From assembly GCF_014202995.1 (NCBI RefSeq), contig NZ_JACHIA010000021.1:44473-108472 (forward strand): a DNA stretch of 64,000 bases, written 5' to 3'. Source of the stretch: Longimicrobium terrae (GTDB taxonomy: Bacteria; Gemmatimonadota; Gemmatimonadetes; Longimicrobiales; Longimicrobiaceae). The first letter of the stretch is position 1, and every line of letters begins with the position of its first letter. The notes below the pieces were generated by a model that did not search any database, was not told the origin of the DNA, and saw nothing but the letters and a program-made list of their open reading frames with translations. Below, in pieces: positions 48,418 through 56,637 of this stretch. A program made the translations under genes and the position numbers.

Positions 48418-50388
48418 ATGCTCCGCACGCATCTGCGCTCGATCCTTGTCGGCGCCTGCCTGGCCGCCCTCGCCGCGTGCTCCGGCGACCGTCCCACCGC
48501 CACCGCGCCCGACGCCTCGCTCCAGAGCAAGTCCACCAGCACGGGGCTGCTGCTGGTGAGCGGCGGCGGCCAGTCCGGATCGCCCGCCACTCCGCTGCCC
48601 GAGCCGGTGATCGTGCGGGTGCTGGACCAGCGCGGGGCGCCCGTCCCCAACGCCAACCTCAACTTTCTGGCATCCGCCGGCGTCGCCTTTCCGCGGCAGA
48701 CCCGGACAGATGCGGACGGCTACGCGCAGACCGTGTGGACGCTCGGCCCGTCCGCGGGCGAGCAGACCCTGCGCGTGTCGGGCACCGGCGGTACGCTCAC
48801 GCTTTCCGCCAACGCCCTGATTTCGTCCAAGCTGCAGAAGGTGAGCGGCGATTCGCAGACCGCCACCGCCGGCACGCTGCTTCCGGCGCCGCTCATGGTT
48901 CGGGCGGTCACCCGTGACGGCAGGCCGGCGGCGGGGGTGACCGTGCTCTGGACGGCGGGTGGCGGAGGCTCGCTTTCCCCGCTCCTGGCGCGGACCGGCG
49001 CGGACGGCATCGCCAGCGCGCGGTGGATGCTGGGGGCGGAGGGCGCGCAGACGGCGCGTGCCACCACTCTGGGCGCCATGGGCCTGATCTCGGTGGAGTT
49101 CCGCGCCACGCTGGCGGCAAAGGTGGCGCGTGTGCAGGTGGCGCCGGACCCGCTGGCGCTGCTTACGGGGCGCACCGGCGTGCTGGTGGCCACCGCGTAC
49201 GACGCGCAGAACCGGATGATCACCGGCCGCCAGGTCGCGTGGACTTCCTCCGCTCCGGCCATCGCCAGCGTGGCCGCGGGCGGCGTGGTGACCGGCGTGG
49301 CGGCGGGAAGCGCGCGGGTGACGGCCACGGTGGACGGCGTCGCGGGCTCCGCGGCCGTGCAGGTGACCGCGCCGGTGCCCGGAATCGCGTCCGTGCGGGT
49401 GACGCCCGCCACCGTCAGCGTGGCGGTGGGCGGGACGGCGGTGCTGGCCGCCGTCGTGACGGACTCGGCGGGGCGGACGGTCACGGGAAAGCGCGTCACC
49501 TGGGCCAGTGCGGCGCCGGGCATTGCCCGGGTAGACACCGCGGGACGGGTTACGGGGGTGGCGGCGGGCTCGGCCCGCGTGAGCGCGACGGTGGAGGGCA
49601 AAGTGGGGTACGCGGACGTCACCGTGACGGCCCCGGCCTCCGGCACGGGGCCGATCATCGGCGGAATCCAGATCAACACGACCAACCCGGCCCGTCCCCG
49701 GGACCGGTTCATCGTCCAGATCTTCGCCGTGCAGGACCCGGACGGCGTGATGGCCGTCAGCGTGACCGCGCGTTCCCCGGACGGACGGCAGACGGCCACG
49801 TGCAACATGCTCCCCTCGCAGTCGTACGCGGTTCAGTTTCCCGGCCCGCCGCACATGCCGTGGAACTGCTACATGCAGCTGCCGGAAAACGCGCAGCACG
49901 GGCGGTGGACGCTGGACCCGGTGGCGGCGCGCGACAGCAAGGGCAACGTCACCACGCTCACGGGCGCGGTGCTGGTGGCCACGCGCCAGTTGAACACGGT
50001 GACGTTCGAGGTGGAGAACCTGGCATACGACAAGGTCCCGCCCGCGATCAACGGCATGTCGCTCAAGGTGACGCCGTACAGCAACGCGTACAATCACGGC
50101 TGGGAGTTCGAGGCGCGGATGCCGGCGTCCGACGTGGGGGCGGGCGTGGCGGGGGGCGGCATGGAGATCCGCAGCCCCGGAGGCGCGCTGAGCCGCATCT
50201 TCACCTGCATTCCGGAAACGTTCGGATCGGCGGTGCTGGTGTGCCGCATGCGGGTGCTTTCCACCGAAGCGGCCGGAGAGATCGTGGTGTATAGCGCGTC
50301 GGTTAGCGACAAGGCGGAGAACTGGCGTTCGTACAGCACCGCCCAGCTTGAATCGGCGGGCTACCAGGCGCGGATCGCGATCCCCTGA
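48418..50388 (+). CDS. Lipoprotein with bacterial Ig-like (Big) domains
   Basis: A 656-residue protein. Signal RSILVGACLAALAAC (Cys about residue 21; ATG 48418, an ATG at 48391 is less likely because it adds a Pro-rich prefix). Domain order: two Big_1/invasin-like repeats (LRVSGTGGTLTLSANAL, VLWTAGGGGSLSPLLARTG), two Big_2 repeats with VAWTSSAPAIASVAAGGVV and GVAAGSARVTATVDGVAGSA, then a C-terminal domain of about 230 residues with Cys pairs (CNML, WNCYMQL, IFTCIPE, VLVCRM). Probably surface-exposed, adhesive or structural. Terminator at 50413. 47980-48417 holds no other gene. Confidence 0.85.
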   Translation: MLRTHLRSILVGACLAALAACSGDRPTATAPDASLQSKSTSTGLLLVSGGGQSGSPATPLPEPVIVRVLDQRGAPVPNANLNFLASAGVAFPRQTRTDADGYAQTVWTLGPSAGEQTLRVSGTGGTLTLSANALISSKLQKVSGDSQTATAGTLLPAPLMVRAVTRDGRPAAGVTVLWTAGGGGSLSPLLARTGADGIASARWMLGAEGAQTARATTLGAMGLISVEFRATLAAKVARVQVAPDPLALLTGRTGVLVATAYDAQNRMITGRQVAWTSSAPAIASVAAGGVVTGVAAGSARVTATVDGVAGSAAVQVTAPVPGIASVRVTPATVSVAVGGTAVLAAVVTDSAGRTVTGKRVTWASAAPGIARVDTAGRVTGVAAGSARVSATVEGKVGYADVTVTAPASGTGPIIGGIQINTTNPARPRDRFIVQIFAVQDPDGVMAVSVTARSPDGRQTATCNMLPSQSYAVQFPGPPHMPWNCYMQLPENAQHGRWTLDPVAARDSKGNVTTLTGAVLVATRQLNTVTFEVENLAYDKVPPAINGMSLKVTPYSNAYNHGWEFEARMPASDVGAGVAGGGMEIRSPGGALSRIFTCIPETFGSAVLVCRMRVLSTEAAGEIVVYSASVSDKAENWRSYSTAQLESAGYQARIAIP

Positions 50389-50412
50389 CCTGGTTCGCCC
50401 TCTGTGATGGAA

Positions 50413-50444
50413 AGCGCCCTCCCGGCACAGGCCGAGAGGGCGCT
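50413..50444 (+). terminator. Terminator of the Big-domain lipoprotein
   Basis: Stem AGCGCCCTC (50413-50421) with GAGGGCGCT (50436-50444). The rest of 50445-50741 has no gene. Confidence 0.75.
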
Positions 50445-50741
50445 CTGCGTTCCGTCTTTCCGGCCCGCGGCGGGATGCCACTGACGCGGGCGTGCCGATC
50501 CAGCAGCTCGTCATCTCATCGTGCTGATGATGACACCGTCTGACCCGGATGGGGAAGCTTCGAACGTTGCGCGCTCCCGGCGGGCGATCGCCTGGGGACA
50601 AACATCAACCGTGGTCCAGTATTCGCATTTCCGGACAATACTGCCGACGGATTGTACGTCTCACATCGAGGATGCCCGCGGCGGCCGGGTCCGAGCACTT
50701 CCGCGCGGAATCCATTTCACGACTGAGGTTTGGAGAATATC

Positions 50742-50909
50742 ATGAAGAAGCTCTCGCTGAACGTCGACACCCTGCGCGTGCAGTCCTTCAAGGTCGGCGA
50801 AACGGCTCTGGACATGCCGGCCTCGCCCGCCGCGGCCGCGCTGTACGGCACGTCGCGCTGCGCGTACACCGACTGCACCTGCCCGCCGTACTGCGTCGAG
50901 ACGGTCTGA
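50742..50909 (+). CDS. RiPP-like precursor peptide 2 (pinensin-type leader)
   Basis: A 55-residue peptide. MKKLSLNVDTLRVQSFKV is a clean K-L-x-L-N-x-D-x-L-x-V-x-S-F leader; an Ala-rich hinge follows, and the core TSRCAYTDCTCPPYCVETV has four Cys, three Thr and one Ser in 19 residues. ATG 50742 with ggag seven bases upstream. Only 2.8 kb from precursor 1 and related to it in the leader, unrelated in the core. Short, so easily missed. A perfect palindromic terminator follows. No modification enzyme nearby. Confidence 0.8.
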   Translation: MKKLSLNVDTLRVQSFKVGETALDMPASPAAAALYGTSRCAYTDCTCPPYCVETV

Positions 50910-50929
50910 CGCTGGCGGACTGCTGGCAC

Positions 50930-50963
50930 GATCGCCCCGTGGATCATGATCCACGGGGCGATC
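50930..50963. terminator. Perfect 34-bp palindrome after precursor peptide 2
   Basis: Palindromic throughout: arms GATCGCCCCGTGGATCA (50930-50946) and its exact complement (50947-50963). It would terminate the peptide message; being fully symmetric it works on both strands, though the gene on the other strand ends at 51034. Confidence 0.8.
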
Positions 50964-51033
50964 TTCATGGCCGAGGCGGCGTTCCTCTTCCGCCTGCCAG
51001 CTTCCACCGGGCGCGACGCTGCCCGGCATGAAG

Positions 51034-52521
51034 TCACGGGACGCAGCGGCGGGTCCATGGGCCTGTTTCCGTCCGGTGGTCCGTCGATGCCGCTTCCAGC
51101 ACACAGCCGGCGGGCGAGGGATCGGACGCGGTCTCCCCCGTCCGGATGTAGGCGCCGCGGTCAGGATTCAGGACGAGCCGGGCATCGTCCTGCCCGACAA
51201 GAAAGCCGCGCAGCCACTCTGCCTCACTCGTCAATGTGCGGACCCGGCCGGTGCGCAGGCTGAGCGCGTACACGTCTCCGGGCCCGTAGCCAACCAGCCA
51301 CTCCGGGTCCTGCGCCAGTTCCGCGACCTGCACCTCCGGCCCCGTCTCCAGTCGGCCGTCCTCCATCCGGAGCCGGGCGAGCCGGTACACCGTCGGAGTC
51401 CCGCGCGGAATACTGTCTGGCAGGACGAGCGCGGCAATCCACTGTGCCCCGTCCACCATGACGCCGCCCAGCCAGCGGTCGTCCAGGTACAGCGTGACCG
51501 GCAGATGGATCTGGGCGCGGGTGACCGGGTCGAAGATCGCGGAGTGGTCGCCGCACCGGAGCACCACGCGCGCGACGCCGGGGACGGCCGACAGCTCCGT
51601 GCACCCCGCCGGCAGCGCGATCGCCTCGCCCGCGGCGCTGAACAGCCGCGCGGAATCCGGCACCGCGTACGCCTTTTCCCCCAGCGTCACGGGGTAGCCG
51701 GCCACGGGATGATGAACCCCGTCCGCCCCCACCAGCACGGTGCGGAAGCGGGCGCCCTCCCACCCGGAATACGAGTAGCTGCTGGCGAACAGGTTGGAGG
51801 CGAGCGAGGCGCAGCTAGTGAGCTGAACCGGAAAGGCCGCGCTGTCCGCCGCGGTCGCCGGCGGATCGGTCTCCATGAGCAGCGTCCAGCCGGTGTCGGC
51901 CGGGAGCCCCGCCCGCCACAGGACGCCCTGCCCCGCCCGCACCACGCGCTCCCCGCCCGTGGCCAGCGTGCGCACCACCAGTTCCGCCGGGTCGCCGCGC
52001 AGATACGCCAGGCGGCGGCCATCATCCGAGAACGAAAACTGGCGCGGGGTCATGCACCGGTTTCCATCGTCCGGAGAACCTTGCAGTTCCGCCATCTCAC
52101 GCGCCTCCCCGTCGTGCGAATCCAGCAGCACGGGGCGGCCACCGCGCAGCAGGGCCATGTAGCGGCCGGCTCCATCGCCCGCGAGAAGGTCGTCGTACAC
52201 GGCACTGTCCCCATCCGCCAGATCGTACAGCCACAGGTCCGGCCTGTCGCCCAGCATCTCGCCGTGAATTCCCATGCGGGGCTCCACGCGCCCATCGCCG
52301 TCCGTGTCGCGGGTGAAGCGGTAGATCGCGGCCATCCGCCCGTTGGCGCTCAGCCACACCACCCGGCCGCGGACCGCGCCTCCGAATTCCGCAGACACCA
52401 CGGGCTGCACCCTGCGCAGCGGGACGCCGGGGGGCAGTTCCACCACCTGTGCCTGCGCGAGCCGGCAGGTGTTCAGGCTGAGAAGCGCGCCGAGCAGCGC
52501 GAGTGGGCGAAGGAGGCGCAT
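51034..52521 (-). CDS. Exported beta-propeller-like protein
   Basis: A 495-residue protein with signal peptide LLRPLALLGALLSLNTCRLAQA (cut near residue 24; an LNTC lipobox is also possible). Repeated strand motifs (QFSFSDDGRRLAYL, GRVVWLSANGRMAAIY, VPGVARVVLRCGDHSAIFD) suggest a TolB-like propeller. ATG 52521. Convergent with the RiPP-like gene 2. Function unknown. Confidence 0.7.
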   Translation of the reverse strand: MRLLRPLALLGALLSLNTCRLAQAQVVELPPGVPLRRVQPVVSAEFGGAVRGRVVWLSANGRMAAIYRFTRDTDGDGRVEPRMGIHGEMLGDRPDLWLYDLADGDSAVYDDLLAGDGAGRYMALLRGGRPVLLDSHDGEAREMAELQGSPDDGNRCMTPRQFSFSDDGRRLAYLRGDPAELVVRTLATGGERVVRAGQGVLWRAGLPADTGWTLLMETDPPATAADSAAFPVQLTSCASLASNLFASSYSYSGWEGARFRTVLVGADGVHHPVAGYPVTLGEKAYAVPDSARLFSAAGEAIALPAGCTELSAVPGVARVVLRCGDHSAIFDPVTRAQIHLPVTLYLDDRWLGGVMVDGAQWIAALVLPDSIPRGTPTVYRLARLRMEDGRLETGPEVQVAELAQDPEWLVGYGPGDVYALSLRTGRVRTLTSEAEWLRGFLVGQDDARLVLNPDRGAYIRTGETASDPSPAGCVLEAASTDHRTETGPWTRRCVP

Positions 52522-52976
52522 GCGGGGAGATGCGGTTCGGGATGAGGGATGAGCCGTGCCGTGCGGTGTGCCAGGGGAACGTACGGGACGCGCGGCGTCT
52601 GTCAGGCGAGGAGTTTACCAGGATCCGCCGGATGGCGGGTCCGCGCCATCCATCAGAACCGGTGATCGCGATGGACGGATGATCGCGGATGATGGACGTG
52701 ATCGGATTCGCCATCACGATTGCGGTACCCGCCGCCGTCGAGGCAGCGAATCATCCCACGAGGCCCGCCGCGATCACACGCATCGGCGATGCGAGGTTCA
52801 AGGCGCGGCGCGGTCATCATCCGATGATCGGGCAGGGCCGTCCATCCACCCCGCCTGGTGATGGGCTGCGGGCGGATGATGTGCAGCACCAGCGAGATCC
52901 GGCGGATGCGCGGCGTTGACCAGAGTAGCTGGACGGGCTACCATGGCGGCGGATTTCCCCTGATCAGAGTGCTCTC
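52522..52976. other. Intergenic region between divergent genes
   Basis: No gene. Unusually rich in gatc and cgatg words (for example gatcgcgatggacggatgatcg near 52667), without a repeat unit that I can define. Presumably holds the promoters of the two divergent genes. Confidence 0.4.
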
Positions 52977-54215
52977 ATGGCCGAACGGCTCGATCCATAC
53001 ATTTCGCTCCGCAATCCGGCGTTCCGGTGGTACGTGGCCGCGCTGGTGGCCATGACGCTGGGGACGCAGATCCAGGCCACGGTGGTGGGCTGGCAGGTGT
53101 ACGCGCTCACCAAGGATCCGCTGGCGCTGGGGCTTGTGGGACTGGCGGAGGCGCTGCCGTTCATCAGCGCGGCGCTCTTTGCCGGGCACGTGGCCGACCG
53201 GCACAACCGCAAGACGCTGGCGATGTACAGCACCGCGCTGCAGGTCCTCTGCGCCGGCGCGCTGCTGATGATCACGCTGAGCCCGTCCGTGCTGGCCGGC
53301 GGGCGCGAGTGGCCCATCTTTGCGGTGGTGTTCGTCAGCGGGATTGCGCGCAGCTTTCTGCAGCCCGCGCGCACGGCCATCAGCGCCGAGATCGTTCCGC
53401 GGGAGCAGTACGCCAACGCCATCGCGTGGCGGTCGTCCATGTGGGAGGCGTCGGCGGTGCTGGGGCCGGCGCTGGGCGGCGTGCTGTACGGATTCGCCAG
53501 CGCGCGGCTGGCGTACACGGTAGAGGCGGTGCTGTGCGCGCTGGGCCTGCTGGGGCTGGGGATGATGGCCTACACGCCGCGCGTGCGCGAGATCGTGGCC
53601 GGCGAGGAAAGCATCTGGCAGAACCTGACGGTGGGCATCCGCTTTCTGTTCACGCAGAAGGAGCTGCTGGGCGCGCAGGTGCTGGACCTGTTTTCGGTGC
53701 TGTTCGGCGGGGCGGTGGCGCTGCTCCCCATCTTTGCGGCCGAGCGGCTGCACGTGGGGCCGCAGGGGCTGGGCGTGCTGCGCGCGGCGCCCGCGGCCGG
53801 CGCGGTGCTGATGTCCGTGGTCATCGCGCACCGCACGCTGCGCAAGGCGGGGCCCAAGCTGTTTCTGTGCGTGGCGGGATTCGGGCTGTGCTGGATCTTC
53901 TTTGCGCTGTCGCGGTCATTCTGGCTGTCGCTGGGGCTGCTGGTGATCAGCGGCATGCTGGACAACGTCAGCGTGGTGATCCGCAGCACGCTGCTCACTG
54001 TCCGCACCCCCGAGCACATGCTGGGGCGCGTGTCGGCGGTGAATCAGATCTTCATCGGATCAAGCAACGAGATCGGCTCGTTTGAGAGCGGCGTGATGGC
54101 GCGGTTGCTGGGGGTGGTGCGGTCCATCGTGGTGGGCGGGGTGGCGACGCTGGCCGTGGTGGGCGTGACCGCCTGGCGCGTCCCCGCCCTCCGCAAGCTG
54201 GACGAGCTGAGCTGA
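52977..54215 (+). CDS. MFS transporter (DHA3/EntS-like exporter)
   Basis: A 412-residue protein with twelve predicted helices. The loop 2-3 motif GHVADRHNRKTL matches the MFS G-x-x-x-D-R-x-G/N-R-[RK] signature, and FLQPARTAISAEIVP with AIAWRSSMWEASAVLGPALGG is typical of the EntS/macrolide-efflux (DHA3) branch. Inner-membrane drug or siderophore exporter; substrate unknown. ATG 52977. Confidence 0.92.
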   Translation: MAERLDPYISLRNPAFRWYVAALVAMTLGTQIQATVVGWQVYALTKDPLALGLVGLAEALPFISAALFAGHVADRHNRKTLAMYSTALQVLCAGALLMITLSPSVLAGGREWPIFAVVFVSGIARSFLQPARTAISAEIVPREQYANAIAWRSSMWEASAVLGPALGGVLYGFASARLAYTVEAVLCALGLLGLGMMAYTPRVREIVAGEESIWQNLTVGIRFLFTQKELLGAQVLDLFSVLFGGAVALLPIFAAERLHVGPQGLGVLRAAPAAGAVLMSVVIAHRTLRKAGPKLFLCVAGFGLCWIFFALSRSFWLSLGLLVISGMLDNVSVVIRSTLLTVRTPEHMLGRVSAVNQIFIGSSNEIGSFESGVMARLLGVVRSIVVGGVATLAVVGVTAWRVPALRKLDELS

Positions 54216-54267
54216 GCAGGCGAGCGGGGCGCGGAGTCACGACGAAGACAGGAACTACGCGCAGCAG

Positions 54268-54492
54268 TTACGTGATCGGAGAGCGCCGGTAGTCGCGTTG
54301 AGCCGCAAAGGCCAGCACGGCGCGGATGTCCTCCGCATCCAGATCGGGGAAGTCCGCCAGGACTTCCCCGATTGTCATTCCGCCCGCGAGGTACTCCAGC
54401 ACGTCGGACACCGCGATGCGCGTTCCACGCACGACCGGCTTTCCGCTGCGCACGGCGGGGTTCGAGGTGATTCGCTGATCGATCTCAGTCAT
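54268..54492 (-). CDS. DUF433 antitoxin-like protein
   Basis: A 74-residue protein: ITSNPAVRSGKPVVRGTRIAV, YLAGGMTIGEVLADFPDLDAEDI, VLAFAA, the standard DUF433 sequence. In most genomes DUF433 is followed by a PIN-like DUF5615 toxin; here no such gene follows (54268 is near the MFS stop), so it is an orphan. ATG 54492 with ggaggag upstream. 31 bp after the next gene on the same strand. Confidence 0.92.
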   Translation of the reverse strand: MTEIDQRITSNPAVRSGKPVVRGTRIAVSDVLEYLAGGMTIGEVLADFPDLDAEDIRAVLAFAAQRDYRRSPIT

Positions 54493-54523
54493 CACTCCTC
54501 CCGGCTTGGTCGCGATAGCTGGA

Positions 54524-54766
54524 CTAGCCCTGCAGTTCACGAGCAAGCCGACGCAGATCACGCACTCGCGCCTCCAACTCGTCCGCGTGCTTCTCTGCCA
54601 GATCCGCCACAACGGGCTCCCAGCCCTTCGGGGCCGTGCGCGCGTTGGGTCCGCTCATGCGCGCACGACGGATCGTATGGGGATCCTTCCCGAGCCGTTC
54701 GGCCATGTCTGCCGCGGTCACGGGCTGAGTTCCCCAGAGGATGTCTGTGGCCTCTTTGAAGTCCAT
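54524..54766 (-). CDS. Small HTH-like protein upstream of DUF433
   Basis: An 80-residue protein. MDFKEATDILWGTQPVTAADMAERLG and HTIRRARMSG look like a MerR/phage-type helix-turn-helix (P-V-T-A-A-D-M-A-E-R-L-G-K-D), followed by a coiled-coil-like C-terminal helix (DLAEKHADELEARVRDLRRL). Same strand as DUF433, probably one operon. Tandem ACGTGGT words sit just upstream of its ATG (54766). Confidence 0.65.
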   Translation of the reverse strand: MDFKEATDILWGTQPVTAADMAERLGKDPHTIRRARMSGPNARTAPKGWEPVVADLAEKHADELEARVRDLRRLARELQG

Positions 54767-54771
54767 CGCCG

Positions 54772-54816
54772 ACGTGGTACGTGGTTATTGACAAAACGCC
54801 ACTGCGGTACTAGGTT
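54772..54816. promoter_or_regulatory. Tandem ACGTGGT boxes and plus-strand promoter
   Basis: ACGTGGT twice in direct tandem at 54772-54785, 6 bp upstream of the minus-strand HTH gene start. Directly following on the plus strand is TTGACA (54788-54793), 17-bp spacer, TAGGTT (54811-54816), a good sigma70 promoter that would serve the gene at 54956. Confidence 0.6.
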
Positions 54817-54955
54817 ATTTCCACGCAGGGCGAAAAGAAGGCTGGCCGCTCTCCCGCCAAGAAGAATCGACCAGCCTCACGAGAACGACCCGAGAGCCGT
54901 CCGCCACAACGGTAGCCCTGCCGGGCGGCGCGGGTCAAGAGGATTGGAGTTCACC

Positions 54956-55141
54956 ATGCTGATGGAACCCCGCGCCGTGCGCCGGCCCAGGCTGGAGGAG
55001 CACTCCGGCTACACGATCCAGAAGCAGGACCACAGCCGTTGGTGGGAGGTGCGCGATCCGGCGGGCGAGCTGGTATGCCTGACGGTGTACAGACGAGGTG
55101 CGCGGGAAGTCGTACGTAGACTGGTGTTCACTGCCGCGTGA
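54956..55141 (+). CDS. Small protein of unknown function
   Basis: A 61-residue basic protein: EHSGYTIQKQDHSRWWEVRDPAGELVCLTVYRRGAREV has the look of a small beta-rich domain, ending VVRRLVFTAA. ATG 54956 with ggag eight bases upstream and the promoter at 54788-54816. Convergent with the phosphotransferase gene through a hairpin. Possibly a small DUF from plasmid/phage contexts; not recognised. Confidence 0.65.
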   Translation: MLMEPRAVRRPRLEEHSGYTIQKQDHSRWWEVRDPAGELVCLTVYRRGAREVVRRLVFTAA

Positions 55142-55151
55142 GTACTACGGG

Positions 55152-55176
55152 GCCGCGTGCAAGCCTAGCACGCGGC
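55152..55176. terminator. Bidirectional terminator hairpin
   Basis: Nine-bp stem GCCGCGTGC (55152-55160) with GCACGCGGC (55168-55176) between two convergent stops. Confidence 0.75.
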
Positions 55177-55200
55177 TCCCCGCCGAGACCTATGCGATTC

Positions 55201-56637
55201 CTACGTGCGGAGTAACTCTCGCGCAGCGCATCGGGCAACTGCGAGGGCGAGGTTCTTGTCGGTATTCGGATATTTAAGTTGCCTAACTGCAAACGAATAT
55301 GCGTTCGCGAAAACGTCACGCCGAGCCGCAGCGAGCCGGATGGCATTGGCTCTACAACGGCGCACGAATTCAGGGAATGGGCAGTCGGCCACGTACACAT
55401 CAAGATCATTCCATCGAGCGGCTTGCTCCACAGATGGCCAATCACCGCGAACGGCAACTGACGTGGGGTGGAACAGGAGGCTTAGTTCAAGGACGATCAT
55501 GTCGTAACAGGCGCACCAGATCCCTACATCCCCATAGTCGATCAAGACCGGGCGATTCTCGCCCGAAACCAGGATATTAAGCCCGTGCAAGTCACCGTGC
55601 TGCGGGCATTGTCTCACGGTAACCCGGCACCGCTCTACTTGATCGAGCGGGATGAGTGCCCGGACCGAATCGGCGTATGGGATGAATTGATCATCGCTGA
55701 TCATTGAGCGACGCAGATCTTCTACCCGGATTTGTTTAGAAGCCCACGAGGAAGTCCAAGGCCGCTCAAGTTCCACCAATCGATCTAGAACTAACAACGC
55801 GTCCCTCTCGGATCTCGCGAGCACATCAAAGAAGCTCGTTTGATATTCCTCAGCGAGTGTATAAAACAGTCCGGCGACGCTCCCCGCACCGGCACGGATC
55901 TCATCCGAAAACGATGTGAAGCTCCCTACCCCGAGCAATGGCGCGATGTGCTTACGGTAGCGTGTCTCCTCATCCGTTACCGACTCGAGTGAACCAAGCT
56001 TTGCTACAGCTACTGCACGCGTAACAAGTCCAGAATCCTGTACTTGGACACGTAGTGTTTTTGATTGGGAGAGCCCTCCACTTAGTGGTAGGACATCGAT
56101 GATCGCCCCGTTATGTCTCTGAGCGAAGATTCGGAGAAGCCGCCGCTCGGCGGACGTAAGTGCAATGCCTCTTTCTTGGATCTCAATCGTGTCATCCATC
56201 TGTTGTTGAGCCCGCGCGAATTCCACCAGTGACAGAATGCAGTCATCCAGATTGACCTTCCGTATCAACCGAGTAAGCGCCATCGGCCTGCGCATCCCGA
56301 ACAGATCCTCGCGGGGAGCTTCTTGGATTGCTGTTGTGACGAAGTCGATCTGCTCTTCGCTGTGTCCGGTCAGGATCAAGATTTGAGTGCCCGGATGTAA
56401 TTTTCGGGCCTGCTGGTACACGGAAATCCCATGTATCACATCCTCATCTAGGGCGCCGTCAGTGGATGGGATGCTGAGGTCGCAAAGAATGGTGTCGTAT
56501 TCGGACGACCCGAGCGCGGCTACCGCACCCTCCCTACTCCACGCGTGGAGACAGTCGATTGAGGGTTCAAGGTCTTGCAGAGCATTCGTAAACGCCGACG
56601 CGAATGCCTGGTCGTCTTCGATAAGCAAAACTCGCAT
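55201..56637 (-). CDS. Response-regulator receiver fused to aminoglycoside-phosphotransferase-like kinase domain
   Basis: A 478-residue protein. Residues 1-125: receiver with IEDDQ, phospho-acceptor Asp53 in ILCDLSIPSTDG and ILILTGH. Middle: helical region of about 100 residues. C-terminal about 190-478: APH/choline-kinase-like fold with catalytic loop CPQHGDLHGLNILV and metal-binding LIDYGDVG. It matches the ternary-complex-associated (TCAD9-like) phosphotransferases that I recall from conflict-system literature, but that label needs a profile search. Third gene of the operon, starting the base after the histidine-kinase stop. Probable effector or modifier. Low-GC codon use points to transfer. 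Confidence 0.85.
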   Translation of the reverse strand: MRVLLIEDDQAFASAFTNALQDLEPSIDCLHAWSREGAVAALGSSEYDTILCDLSIPSTDGALDEDVIHGISVYQQARKLHPGTQILILTGHSEEQIDFVTTAIQEAPREDLFGMRRPMALTRLIRKVNLDDCILSLVEFARAQQQMDDTIEIQERGIALTSAERRLLRIFAQRHNGAIIDVLPLSGGLSQSKTLRVQVQDSGLVTRAVAVAKLGSLESVTDEETRYRKHIAPLLGVGSFTSFSDEIRAGAGSVAGLFYTLAEEYQTSFFDVLARSERDALLVLDRLVELERPWTSSWASKQIRVEDLRRSMISDDQFIPYADSVRALIPLDQVERCRVTVRQCPQHGDLHGLNILVSGENRPVLIDYGDVGIWCACYDMIVLELSLLFHPTSVAVRGDWPSVEQAARWNDLDVYVADCPFPEFVRRCRANAIRLAAARRDVFANAYSFAVRQLKYPNTDKNLALAVARCAARELLRT

